Shown here piece by piece: positions 1-7,360 of a DNA stretch of 34,406 nt. Position 1 is the first letter of the stretch; every line of letters starts with the position of its first letter. The position numbers were made by a program, and so were the translations under genes. The notes beneath the pieces are model-generated. The model made no database searches. It was not told where the DNA came from and saw only the letters and a program-made list of their open reading frames with translations. This DNA comes from Chloroflexi bacterium RBG_13_53_26 (GTDB lineage Bacteria > Chloroflexota > Dehalococcoidia > UBA2247 > RBG-13-53-26): NCBI GenBank assembly GCA_001795035.1, contig MGMW01000112.1:1-34406 (forward strand), given 5' to 3'.

Positions 1-2
1 TA

Positions 3-926
3 TCTAAAGCGTACATATCCCAAGTCAAGAGTGCTAAGCGGCCACCATCGAAGAAGCTTCTGCAGTGTCTGGGCGAACTGGAACAAGGCACAGGCAGAAG
101 AAACGGCCATCTAAGCCCGTACGAGGTTATTGAGGCCTTTCTCAACTCAAGGCGGGAAGGTGCGTCACTCGGAACACTGGAGTTCTATGGCAAGTACCTG
201 TCCAAGTCAATCCCTGTTCTGGGAGTGACCCCAAGTGCCAGAGCTATCGGCAAGTACCTTGATTCATTGTCCTGCACTATGGGTGGCAAGCACGCCTATT
301 TCAGAGCTATATCCGTCTTCTACAATTGGCTGTACAGCCCAAGGTCAGGTTTTGCTTTCATAGGCAGAGAAAACCCCATCACTCTTGTTGACCCTCCGAG
401 AAGGCCCAAGCGCATAATGCCCAGCCTGACAAGGGAGCAAGTCGAACTACTAATTGAGAAAGCGCCCACAGCAAGGGACAAGGCGATGATTGCTCTCTTT
501 GCCGAGTCGGGACTCAGGTTGTCCGAACTGGCCAACATCAGGACTGGTGATATCGACTGGAGGTCGCACACCGTGAGAGTGATAGGCAAGGGCAACAAAG
601 AGGGCCATGCTCCCTTCGGCAACTTGACTGAGAATCTCTTGAAGGCTTGGCTAAGCGAATACCAGCCAAAGGAAGAAGAACCCATATGGAACATCGGCTA
701 TTGGGGCGTCAAGACTATGCTCAACAACCTGAGAGTGCAAACTGGCATTCCCTGCAATCCTCACACCTTCCGCCGTACCTTCGCCTGCCTGCTCAGAAAG
801 GCCGGCGTGGACACCATGACCATCAAGGATTTGGGCAGGTGGGAGTCACTGGAGATGGTGCAGCGGTACACCAGGTCAGTGACTTTCGAGGATAGCCTGA
901 AGTTCTACAAGGCACCGCTAGGGTGA
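3..926 (+). CDS. Tyrosine recombinase/integrase, partial at left edge
   Basis: Site-specific tyrosine recombinase of the XerC/D and phage-integrase type, which cuts and rejoins DNA through a tyrosine nucleophile. The frame is open from base 3 with no stop, so the N-terminus runs off the window; 307 codons are visible. An N-terminal SAM-like core-binding part (roughly residues 45-120) is followed by the catalytic domain. Counting from base 3, the visible catalytic residues are Arg172 in SGLRLSEL, a Lys near 196 in GKGNKEG, His254 and Arg257 in HTFRR, Trp280 in GRWES (at the second His/Trp position) and Tyr289 in QRYTR. All six are present, so the enzyme could be active. It ends in FYKAPLG, and a second, similar C-terminal tail follows in another frame. 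It lies 2.5 kb from a tRNA-Glu gene whose 3' end faces it, as in integrative islands. Whether it belongs to an island, a phage or is a resident Xer-like protein cannot be told. Confidence 0.88.
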   Translation, partial: SKAYISQVKSAKRPPSKKLLQCLGELEQGTGRRNGHLSPYEVIEAFLNSRREGASLGTLEFYGKYLSKSIPVLGVTPSARAIGKYLDSLSCTMGGKHAYFRAISVFYNWLYSPRSGFAFIGRENPITLVDPPRRPKRIMPSLTREQVELLIEKAPTARDKAMIALFAESGLRLSELANIRTGDIDWRSHTVRVIGKGNKEGHAPFGNLTENLLKAWLSEYQPKEEEPIWNIGYWGVKTMLNNLRVQTGIPCNPHTFRRTFACLLRKAGVDTMTIKDLGRWESLEMVQRYTRSVTFEDSLKFYKAPLG

Positions 927-997
927 GTCGGTATCTGTACACCCACAGCAGCACTCTCGATGACTGCATGAAGCACTACAGGGCTGTCCTGAACTGA
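923..997 (+). pseudogene. Duplicated C-terminal tail of a tyrosine recombinase
   Basis: This 25-codon stretch overlaps the stop of the integrase in a different frame. It translates to a tail containing LYTHSSTLDDCMKHYRAVL and then a stop. It aligns without gaps to the end of the upstream integrase (RYTRSVTFEDSLKFYKAPL), including the catalytic-tyrosine position, and shares the Y-T-S-T-D-K-Y-A-L pattern. I read it as the remnant of a second, related recombinase gene whose body was lost, or an alternative C-terminus reachable only by frameshifting. It has no convincing ribosome binding site of its own. Confidence 0.6.
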
Positions 998-1026
998 GAG
1001 ATTGGCCCCAACCGACGAACTGGTGG

Positions 1027-1099
1027 GGGAGATGTATCTCCCATGGCCTATCACCTGTCTAGTGGCCTCTGGTGAGGCCATATGCCTAGCGAACAGGTG
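1027..1099. repeat. Cluster of perfect inverted repeats beside the integrase
   Basis: Three perfect dyads lie within 73 bases. GGGAGATGTATCTCCC (1027-1042) has 7-bp arms around GT. TGGCCTC/GAGGCCA (1063-1069 and 1074-1080) is separated by TGGT. This second dyad is nested inside CACCTGT/ACAGGTG (1052-1058 and 1093-1099). The remainder of 998-1256 shows no gene. There is no T-run, so this is not an obvious terminator. Position next to a recombinase suggests recombinase or regulator binding sites or a structured RNA, but no function is shown. Confidence 0.5.
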
Positions 1100-1256
1100 A
1101 GGGCAGGTTGATGTTGTGTGAGATGCTGGGAGGTGCTGGCTGGGTGAGAACTATGTCCAACGACGAGCTGGGGATTTGCCAAACGACAGGGGAAAGGACT
1201 GTAGACAACAGGGTTCTACTCAAGCACATGCTGGCAGAGCCATGACCAGTCTAGCC

Positions 1257-1706
1257 TTACTCTCTCGGAAGTAGGCCTCGCTCGCCTATTTCCCGCATAA
1301 ACGCATCAGGGTCTCTTCGTGCAGTCTTAGCGACGTTCTCCCAATCCGCTCTTGCCATCTGGGGAGCCTGCTGGCGCATTTTGGAGGCCTGGTTCCTCAC
1401 CCTAAATTCTGCTCGCTGCAATTCTTCCTTGGTATGTTCAAGCTCAGCTTTCGTTTCCTGCAGGGTTTTGCGGCACTCCTCCAATTCCTGTTGCAGTCCT
1501 TCTTTGGGAGCTTCCGGGGGCAACTCAGTGCTGCCCAATATCTCGTCAACCTTCGATTCGACTTGGACCAGCATCGCTCCCATTTCGTTCTTTTCGCCTT
1601 TGGTAATCGTCAATTCAGCAAGTGCCTTGTCCATATCATCCTGGAGCAGCTTGAGAAAGGCTATTGCCTTATCCATTCTCTCCAGCAGTGGTGCCTGTTG
1701 GGTCAT
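1257..1706 (-). CDS. Coiled-coil protein of unknown function (paralogue at 30281-30487)
   Basis: A 149-residue hydrophilic protein with no signal peptide or membrane segment. Residues 1-110 are rich in Glu, Lys, Gln and Leu with heptad-like spacing, pointing to one long coiled coil; the C-terminal 40 residues are basic and end in GERGLLPRE. The start ATG at 1706 follows a GGGAGAG ribosome binding site. Its first 58 residues align without gaps to the 68-residue protein at 30281-30487 (about 21 identities by eye, ending in SKVDEILG versus SKVDEVLG), so the two are paralogues and both are likely real. It is not in an obvious operon. No function can be assigned. Confidence 0.7.
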   Translation of the reverse strand: MTQQAPLLERMDKAIAFLKLLQDDMDKALAELTITKGEKNEMGAMLVQVESKVDEILGSTELPPEAPKEGLQQELEECRKTLQETKAELEHTKEELQRAEFRVRNQASKMRQQAPQMARADWENVAKTARRDPDAFMREIGERGLLPRE

Positions 1707-2090
1707 TGTCGTCTCTCCCTTTCCAAAAGGCTGCTTCGCAGTATTGGCGAGTGAACAGCGGTGACTCTTGCCACCAGAATAAGCCTAACACGGCAGTGTC
1801 ACCACGTTCTCTCTACAGCAGCCCAGGCACCCACAGAGTGCTCTCAAAAGGGAGCTGGGCCTTCAGACGACTTCAAGCTACTAAACCTCTCAGCCGGCAG
1901 GACGCATGTCAGTCAATCCTGAACAAACACGACCAACACAGTCGCCTTCGCCCAGAACCGAAGTGGGATGCCGCACAGGAATGGATATGCGGACGGTATG
2001 ATGCCCCGGCGAAATCTTGAGCCAAAATCCAGCACATCGGGGGCGGAACAGGGTTCTACGAGGCGCCAATGGGCTCAGATAAACTCCACT
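1707..2090. other. 384-bp stretch without a recognisable gene
   Basis: Short open frames here lack ribosome binding sites and give low-complexity translations unlike known proteins. I see no tRNA, clear terminator or long repeat. It is probably decayed or spacer DNA of the accessory region. Confidence 0.5.
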
Positions 2091-3092
2091 TCAGTAGAGT
2101 TGTGCGAACACCCGCTTGAGCGGTATCTTCTCGCTCTCCAGTGCCTCTATTCCTCCTGCAAGTCCTGCGAACTTCGGCCTCACGAAGCCCATTACTTTGT
2201 CTGATTGTCCTGCTCTTCCAAGTGCCGCAAACATCGCCAGTCTGAAGTCCTTGAGTTGGTCCAGATTGGTGTCTGGTCCAAAGGTTTCATTGGCGTTTCT
2301 GATGGCCCTGACCAGCCTGTCCACGACCTTGTTGTGATACACCGCAAGTGAGTGGTACTTCGCCAGCAGAATAGGGTCGGCTTTCTTCCCAGGCTTCGTC
2401 TCTACAGCCTTCTCAATCGCCCTTCGGTGTTCGGCAATGTAGTCTGTGGTGATGTAATCGTAGGCTTTGAGAGAATCCTGCCTGAGGACATTTAGTGACC
2501 CAGACATGTATTCTACGAGCCAAGCGGTCTCCTTATTCAAAGTGTATGTTGCTTGAAGGTAGTTGAGATACGGCAGTCCATCATCGCCTCGGAGAACCAG
2601 CTGTCCTTCCACAAGCCCAGCGAATTCTGGCGCACTGCGCCGCAGACTCTGGAGGACGTCTGGCTTAACCAGCACTCTGGGCCAACCTGCTGAATCCTAC
2701 AAGTTTACCGCCGCTATCATTGCAGGCCCGAACATGACCTTGCCCTTTTCGTAATGGAGGCCGCCGGCCAGTGCTCCTCTCCACAGGAAGCCTTTCAGCA
2801 GGAGTTGTGTCTGCAGAAGCATGAGATTGCCCGTCATCGCTGCGAAGGACCACTTGCCGGTTCCAAGCACGCTGAGGGATATTGAATCAGAGAACATCTG
2901 GGTGGTCACTCTCGGTGTTGGAACCCCAGGCACCCGACCTCGCGTTCGTATAGCTCTGGTGTGTGCCTCCACTGACTCCAGGGCGTCCTTGATGGCAGAG
3001 AACACCATACTATTGTTCACGGAGTGCTCAACTCTATCTTTGAATCCCAGAAGGTCCAAATAAGCGACTAGACGCGTTCTGTAGCTTGCCAT
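2091..3092 (-). pseudogene. Cyclase-fold-like accessory protein interrupted by an amber codon
   Basis: Two adjacent minus-strand frames lie in the same reading frame and are separated only by a TAG at 2697-2699, so they form one gene of about 333 codons with a premature stop. The N-terminal part has YLDLLGF, MFSDSISLS and a RGALAGG/FGPAMIAA region. Spaced this way they resemble the metal-binding and glycine-rich blocks of the class III nucleotidyl-cyclase fold. The text around the stop reads AAVNL-stop-DSAGWPRVLVKPDV. Cyclases often have a Glu in the corresponding NLE position, and GAG to TAG is a single change. The start is probably the ATG at 3092, nine bases after a GAGG; the ATG at 3098 is too close. 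The C-terminal 194 residues are helical and charged. It may be a recent pseudogene, a sequencing error, or rarely a read-through gene. Function is unknown. Confidence 0.6.
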
Positions 3093-3309
3093 GGCCATCC
3101 ACCTCGTCGTGACTCTGATTGTGCTAGGTAAGTCCTCATGAGCCGTTTGAACAGTTCCCTACGGTCGGGAACACGCAGACGCAGCAAATCATGAACGATG
3201 GATTCAGCTCCCAATCGACTGTGATATTCTACCACACCGACCTCAGCCTGGACTACAAGAGGAAAAGGAAACCGAAGAGGAAGAAGGAGGGAAAGGTCAC
3301 ATGAGAGGT

Positions 3310-3366
3310 GTTAAGCAAAGTCCCAAAGCTCGTTACATACAAAGAGTTAAGCAAAATGTTAAGCAA
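3310..3366. repeat. Three copies of GTTAAGCAA downstream of tRNA-Glu
   Basis: The nonamer GTTAAGCAA occurs at 3310-3318, 3346-3354 and 3358-3366, in direct orientation with offsets of 36 and 12 bases. It lies within the gene-free interval 3099-3395, immediately beyond the 3' end of the tRNA. Repeats at this position could be recombinase arm-type sites, but this is only positional inference. Confidence 0.4.
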
Positions 3367-3395
3367 CTGGAAATCAGTGACGCTCATAGCAGGAA

Positions 3396-3468
3396 TGCCC
3401 TCAAGGGAATTCGAATCCCTGTTTTCGGCTTGAAAGGCCAACGTCCTAGTCCACTAGACGATGAGGGC
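3396..3468 (-). tRNA. tRNA-Glu (anticodon TTC)
   Basis: A 73-base minus-strand cloverleaf. The acceptor arms GCCCTCA and TGAGGGC pair perfectly, with A as discriminator. The anticodon arm TTGGC-CTTTCAA-GCCGA places TTC at 3432-3434, and the T arm is AGGGA-TTCGAAT-TCCCT. The D arm carries GTCTAGTGGACTAGGAC. The genome does not encode the 3' CCA. It reads GAA/GAG codons. Its 3' end points at the accessory region with the integrase, so it is a candidate integration target. Confidence 0.93.
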
Positions 3469-3480
3469 GCCAAAGTGAAG

Positions 3481-3509
3481 AGTATATAATGGCCTGGAAC
3501 AAATAACAA
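3481..3509 (-). promoter_or_regulatory. Sigma-70-type promoter for tRNA-Glu
   Basis: On the minus strand, TTGTTA (3504-3509) is followed by a 17-bp spacer and TATACT (3481-3486), which ends 12 bases before the tRNA. Spacing and distance fit a housekeeping promoter with a very short leader. Confidence 0.6.
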
Positions 3510-3520
3510 GCGTCGTGGCG

Positions 3521-4561
3521 CTACGGATAGACAGGCAATGCCTCTAACCCCGTGGTCTCAGGAAAGCCCAGCATCAGGTTCATATTCTGGATCGCCTGCC
3601 CGGCTCCCCCCTTGACCAGATTGTCAATGCAACTGACTACTATCAGCCTGTTGGTTCTCAGGTCAATGGTGGGATGAAGAAGGCACAGATTGCTCCCCCA
3701 GGCTTGCTTGGTCTGCGGTGGGATATCCACAACCTTCACAAAAGGCTCACCTTTGTAGAATTCCCGATAGTGCTGTCTCAATTCGGCTATCCCCTGCTGG
3801 CTGACCGCAATCTTCCCCTCCACCAATCGAGCATAGCACGAGCTGAGAATTCCCCGTGTCATCGGCACCAGATGAGGCAGAAAGGTCACCGATACTGGCT
3901 TGTCTGGATGGAATGCGCTCAGCTCCTGGACTATCTCGGGGATGTGGCGGTGGCCTTCCAGAGAATAGGCTGACACACTCTCGTTGATCTCCGCATAGTG
4001 CGTTCCCAGGCTGGGCGTTCTGCCTGCACCTGACACGCCCGATTTGCTGTCAACGATAACGTCAGGTTGGATAAGCCCCGCCTTGACCGCCGGAGCCAGG
4101 GCCAGGATTGCACCGGTCGGATAGCAGCCGGGATTGGCCACCAGAGATGCCGGTGCAACCTCAGAGCGGTGAAGCTCCGTGAGGCCATAGACAGCCTTCG
4201 GCAGCAGTTCCACTGCAGGATGGGTGAAATCATACCACCGCGGGTATTCCGCCGCGTCCTTCAGTCTGAAGTCGGCGCTGAGGTCTACCACCTTCACACC
4301 CTTCTTGACCAGAGGTGCGATGGCTTCCGCGCTCGCCTTATGGGGTAGCGATGAAAAGATTAGGTCTGCCTCCCTGGGCTCCGCCTCAATGACGAGGTCG
4401 ATGTCGGAGAGGTAAGGCATGACTTTGCCCAGCTTTTTGCCTGCTTCGCTTCGCCCGGTTACAGAGATAATCTGCACCCCGGGATGGCCATAGAGCAGGC
4501 GGGCTACCTCTGCGCCTATGTAACCGGTAATGTTGATGATGGCTATTCTAAACTGCTTCAT
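3521..4561 (-). CDS. argC: N-acetyl-gamma-glutamyl-phosphate reductase
   Basis: ArgC reduces N-acetylglutamyl phosphate to the semialdehyde with NADPH in arginine synthesis, in the cytoplasm. The 346-residue length is normal. The N-terminal Rossmann segment is followed by LSADFRLKD, the catalytic Cys146 in NPGCYPTGA, SKSGVSGAGR, EGHRHIPEI with the likely general-base His, and the FLPHLVPMTRGI segment. One oddity is the nucleotide-binding turn: it reads INITGYIGAE, with Asn where the family usually has the first Gly of GATGYxG. The start ATG has no strong ribosome binding site. It follows nth by 99 bases on the same strand and may share its transcript; no other arg gene is in the window. Confidence 0.95.
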   Translation of the reverse strand: MKQFRIAIINITGYIGAEVARLLYGHPGVQIISVTGRSEAGKKLGKVMPYLSDIDLVIEAEPREADLIFSSLPHKASAEAIAPLVKKGVKVVDLSADFRLKDAAEYPRWYDFTHPAVELLPKAVYGLTELHRSEVAPASLVANPGCYPTGAILALAPAVKAGLIQPDVIVDSKSGVSGAGRTPSLGTHYAEINESVSAYSLEGHRHIPEIVQELSAFHPDKPVSVTFLPHLVPMTRGILSSCYARLVEGKIAVSQQGIAELRQHYREFYKGEPFVKVVDIPPQTKQAWGSNLCLLHPTIDLRTNRLIVVSCIDNLVKGGAGQAIQNMNLMLGFPETTGLEALPVYP

Positions 4562-4660
4562 TCGTTATACCATCTGCATTCTTCTGACAGTTCTGCTGAA
4601 AAGGATTTTATCGCTTGAACATCGGCTAAGGCAACTCTGAGCACCAATGCCGTGAATTGG

Positions 4661-5314
4661 CTATCCGCGGGCTTCTGTAGCACTCGGACAGAGTTCTCGC
4701 AAAACACAAAGGTGACAGCGGGGTCGCTGTGCCTTGCATACCTTCCGCCCATGCTCCACCATATTGAGGTGGAACTCATAGACTTGGCCTGCTGGAATCA
4801 GATTCTCCAGAATCTCGTGGGCTTGCTCGGCGGAGACCTTGGAGTGAAGTAGGCCCAGTCTCCTGGCCACTCGAAAGACGTGGGTGTCGACAGGCAGAGC
4901 AGGTCTCCCCAGAGAAAAGAGCAGTACACACGCCGCAGTTTTCGGTCCCACACCAGGCAGCTTCATCAACCAGGCTTTGGCCTCGGCCAGGCTGAAACTG
5001 CCCAGGAAATCCAGGTCAAAGCCACCCCGCTCTTGGCGCACCTCTTGGAGCATGTTCTTTATTCGCCTTGCCTTTATTTCCGCCAGGCCACCCACCCTTA
5101 TGGACCTGGTTATTTCGCTGGGGCTGGCGTCAGCCACAGCTTCCCAGCCACCAAAGGCAGCCATGAGAGAATCAAAGGCTCGTTCTGAGTTCACATCCGA
5201 GGTATTCTGGGAGAGCACAGTTGACACCAGCGTGGACATCGGGGCTCCCTTCGGCTTCCAGCGGCGCGGCCCATACTCCTGCCTCAAGAGGCGGAGGATC
5301 TGATCAATCCTCAC
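4661..5314 (-). CDS. nth: Endonuclease III, DNA glycosylase/AP lyase
   Basis: Base-excision repair enzyme that removes oxidised pyrimidines and nicks abasic sites. The helix-hairpin-helix LPGVGPKTA carries the catalytic Lys, and PVDTHVFRV carries the catalytic Asp. The C-terminal [4Fe-4S] loop has Cys193, 200, 203 and 209 with the exact 6-2-5 spacing of the family. I chose the GTG at 5314 because it overlaps the upstream phosphatase stop as GTGA and gives 217 residues, close to the usual 211. A longer frame beginning at 5398 would add 28 unlike residues inside the neighbouring gene. Translational coupling to the phosphatase is likely. Confidence 0.93.
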   Translation of the reverse strand: MRIDQILRLLRQEYGPRRWKPKGAPMSTLVSTVLSQNTSDVNSERAFDSLMAAFGGWEAVADASPSEITRSIRVGGLAEIKARRIKNMLQEVRQERGGFDLDFLGSFSLAEAKAWLMKLPGVGPKTAACVLLFSLGRPALPVDTHVFRVARRLGLLHSKVSAEQAHEILENLIPAGQVYEFHLNMVEHGRKVCKAQRPRCHLCVLRELCPSATEARG

Positions 5315-5931
5315 CCGACATCCCGAAGGTGACAGGTATCGTTCAGCAACAGCATCACTGGAACATCGTTCTCTATCTCGACCAGGCTTATGGCACAAAG
5401 CCCCTGCTGTATCTGCCAGAAGTGGGAGTTATCCAGACCGAGAAGGCTGCATAGCAGCACCTTGCAGACTACCTTGTGCGAAACCAGGACAACGGTCTGC
5501 CCGGGATGACGCGGCACCAAGATTTCCACCGCGCTGGTTACCCTTTCCCTGACCTGCTCCAGGCCCTCACCGCCGGGGAAGGTGGTCAAATGCGGACGCT
5601 GCAGCCAGAGCCTGTACAGCTCAGGGTCATTTGCCTCTGCTTCCTTCAGGCTGAGCCCCTGCCAGCTCCCGTAGTCTATGTCTATGAGCCCTTCAAGCGC
5701 TTGAGCTTTCAATCTAAGTGACTCTGCCAGGATTTCTGCTGTGGTCACTGCTCTTTTCAGGGGGCTGGAGTAGACGGCAGTCACTCGCCATAGAGCCATC
5801 CTTGTCGCCGCTGCCCTGGCCTGCCGCAGGCCGATTCCATCCAGTTCCAGATCGGCCCGTCCCCGAAGTCTCTCCCCTTCGCCCTCATTCCACGCGGTTT
5901 GTCCATGCCTGATTATGATGAGACGGGTCAA
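5311..5931 (-). CDS. Histidine phosphatase family protein (phosphoglycerate mutase/CobC-like)
   Basis: Cytoplasmic phosphatase of the branch with the RHG signature: LIIIRHGQTAWNEG at the N-terminus supplies the phospho-accepting His. SSPLKRAVTTAE, a Glu-containing central segment and VVLVSHKVV with the second catalytic His follow. At about 206 residues it fits alpha-ribazole phosphatase (CobC) or broad-specificity phosphatases, and the sequence does not decide which. A GTG lies at 5940, but the AAGGAGG ribosome binding site overlaps it; the TTG at 5931 sits eight bases after GGAGG and is the better start. It heads the run that continues into nth (GTGA overlap) and argC. Confidence 0.9.
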   Translation of the reverse strand: MTRLIIIRHGQTAWNEGEGERLRGRADLELDGIGLRQARAAATRMALWRVTAVYSSPLKRAVTTAEILAESLRLKAQALEGLIDIDYGSWQGLSLKEAEANDPELYRLWLQRPHLTTFPGGEGLEQVRERVTSAVEILVPRHPGQTVVLVSHKVVCKVLLCSLLGLDNSHFWQIQQGLCAISLVEIENDVPVMLLLNDTCHLRDVG

Positions 5932-6004
5932 GGATAGCACCTCCTTGCCTGACAGATTTCATTGTGACACGGATGAGCGCTCGCTTTTTCAGCCGGCAGC
6001 AGCA

Positions 6005-6010
6005 ATTGTA
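6005..6010 (-). promoter_or_regulatory. Possible extended -10 element for the phosphatase-nth-argC run
   Basis: The minus strand reads TGGTACAAT, a TGn extended -10 with hexamer TACAAT, about 75 bases before the phosphatase start. There is no good -35 at standard spacing, so this is weak. Confidence 0.3.
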
Positions 6011-6082
6011 CCAGATTCAAGAACAACGCTGGGAGCCACCGGGCGCAACGGCAGTGAGAACCCATTCAGAAATCCTCGCAAC

Positions 6083-6107
6083 AAGAAAGGCTGCATAGTT
6101 GCAGCCT
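6083..6107 (-). terminator. Rho-independent terminator after the desulforedoxin genes
   Basis: AGGCTGCA-loop-TGCAGCCT forms a perfect 8-bp stem with a 4-base loop (6088-6107). On the minus strand it is followed by TTCTTGTT. It lies 60 bases beyond the stop of the last desulforedoxin-like gene. Confidence 0.7.
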
Positions 6108-6169
6108 CTTGCGTTGGAAGCAGGCGTTTATGGCAAAGCTAACGCATAGTGTGCCGTGACCTTGTCCCC

Positions 6170-6313
6170 CTAGTCCGAAGAAGGCAGTGGCCTGGGTTGC
6201 TGCTCTGCCATTTCTTTGTCACAGCAGACAACCGCGCCCGCACCTTGCTTGGTGCAAAGGACTTCGGTATTACACACTTCGCAGCGATATCTCTTGCCTA
6301 GCGTATTGGCCAT
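6170..6313 (-). CDS. Desulforedoxin-like mini-protein 1
   Basis: A 47-residue protein with the desulforedoxin/desulfoferrodoxin N-terminal iron site: Cys11-x2-Cys14 and the adjacent pair Cys30-Cys31, which bind one Fe(SCys)4 centre, probably in a homodimer. An extra Cys lies at 20, and the tail after residue 36 is Pro- and Ser-rich. The start ATG is preceded by GGAGG. It begins 18 bases after the stop of a sister gene with the same MAN-x-x-GKRY start, so the two are a tandem duplication. Desulforedoxin domains act in anaerobes in electron transfer to superoxide reductase-type centres; no such reductase is visible here. The role is inferred from the family. Confidence 0.8.
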   Translation of the reverse strand: MANTLGKRYRCEVCNTEVLCTKQGAGAVVCCDKEMAEQQPRPLPSSD

Positions 6314-6331
6314 GTCAGTTCGCAACCTCCT

Positions 6332-6451
6332 CTACTTCTTGATCTCCATCGGCTTTCCACAGCAGTGAAGAGTACCTTGGCCCCCCCGTGTGACGATGAA
6401 CTCCGAGCCACACTTGGCGCAGAAGTACCTTTTGCCTATCTGATTTGCCAT
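6332..6451 (-). CDS. Desulforedoxin-like mini-protein 2
   Basis: A 39-residue protein, almost the size of classical desulforedoxin (36-37 residues). Cys11, Cys14, Cys30 and Cys31 are at the expected spacing for an Fe(SCys)4 centre, followed by GKPMEIKK. The start ATG follows AAAAAGGAG. It sits between the DUF6125-like gene (36 bases upstream) and its longer sister, apparently in one transcript that ends at the hairpin at 6088-6107. It is likely a small electron carrier or part of an oxidative-stress response; the partner is unknown. Confidence 0.85.
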   Translation of the reverse strand: MANQIGKRYFCAKCGSEFIVTRGGQGTLHCCGKPMEIKK

Positions 6452-6487
6452 TCACCCAACTCCTTTTTCTAGAATTTCCTTCCTCTG

Positions 6488-7138
6488 TTACTCCTCAAGC
6501 TTGAATTCCCACTGGCAGGCGATCTCATCCGAACTCTTCCTCGGTGGCAGCTTGAGCGGCGTCACTTTTATCTTTCGATTGACCAGATATCTCTCGATAA
6601 TCTTCTTCTCGTTTATGTGACAAACGTGATGGATCCTCTCCGGTTCCTTGGCTTCGAAAAATTCCAGCGAGCGGCACCTGGGAATAGTCCAGATAACGTG
6701 GTTCGGATTTATGATCTTCGCCTCGGCAGGGAACAGCCCGCCGGTAGTATTATCCAAAGGCAACTGGAGGCATTTCAGAGAGTCGACCACAGTTTTGAGC
6801 TCGATGTTGGCCACCTTGGCAAACCTCGGATTCACTCGCTCTCCTATGGTCTCCCAGGCCTGCGTCTCACATTCGTTGGCTACATCAACGCCATACCTTT
6901 GCTTGACCGCGTTATACCAGGCTTCTGTCATGTGAAGCCAGCCGTACTGCCAGATGAGCATTAGCTTCAACAGGAATTCTTTGGAGAAGTCGTTGAAGGT
7001 CAGGTTAGGAATGAATGGGCCACTATAGTCGTCCATCTCTTTCTTCTTTTTCGGCACGGATGTCTTCTTCACTGGCATTTGTCTTGTTGCCTTAGCCTTC
7101 GGTCTCACCGTCTTCTTCTTTGGCGTTTCTTTAGCCAT
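6488..7138 (-). CDS. DUF6125-like protein with a lysine-rich N-terminus
   Basis: A 216-residue cytoplasmic protein of unknown function. The first 35 residues are strongly basic and Lys-rich, like a nucleic-acid or surface-binding tail. The remainder has a helical Trp-rich segment (WQYGWLHMTEAW), a Cys-containing block (IPRCRSLEFFE, VCHINEKK) and a C-terminal PPRKSSDEIACQWEF. I recall this arrangement from the DUF6125/amino-thiazoline hydrolase-like family, but could not check it. I chose the ATG at 7138, which follows AGGAAGG; a GTG or ATG-like start at 7168 adds ten residues without a better site. It leads the desulforedoxin run. Confidence 0.75.
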   Translation of the reverse strand: MAKETPKKKTVRPKAKATRQMPVKKTSVPKKKKEMDDYSGPFIPNLTFNDFSKEFLLKLMLIWQYGWLHMTEAWYNAVKQRYGVDVANECETQAWETIGERVNPRFAKVANIELKTVVDSLKCLQLPLDNTTGGLFPAEAKIINPNHVIWTIPRCRSLEFFEAKEPERIHHVCHINEKKIIERYLVNRKIKVTPLKLPPRKSSDEIACQWEFKLEE

Positions 7139-7287
7139 CCTGTAAACCTTCCTTTCCGTTGGGATCACTTTGCGATTTCAGCGCCGCTTTACCGCGACAG
7201 CCGCATGCTTGCTCCCAAGTCTGAACCACAACTTTCAGGCGATCTTAATTATTCCAATTCCATTACTGCACTGTCAAGTTTGGCCAA

Positions 7288-7316
7288 TTGCCTCCTGCGT
7301 ATCAGGATGGTATAAC
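7288..7316 (+). promoter_or_regulatory. Promoter for the folate operon
   Basis: TTGCCT (7288-7293), a 17-bp spacer and TATAAC (7311-7316) precede folP by about 45 bases. An alternative TATAAT lies at about 7319. It is in the divergent gap with the DUF6125-like gene. Confidence 0.5.
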
Positions 7317-7360
7317 AGTATAATTGCACATATTCCCGAAACGCCGACTAAGGTGATTGA

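Noticed and set aside
2697..2699. TAG read through as pyrrolysine
   Set aside because: No pyl genes in the window and no known link of this family to pyrrolysine; a nonsense mutation is simpler.
4558..4779. 73-codon minus-strand frame between nth and argC
   Set aside because: Mostly an out-of-frame reading of the nth 3' end; no ribosome binding site.
5315..5398. Longer nth start giving 28 extra N-terminal residues
   Set aside because: They lie inside the phosphatase gene in another frame and are unlike endonuclease III; GTG at 5314 gives a normal length.
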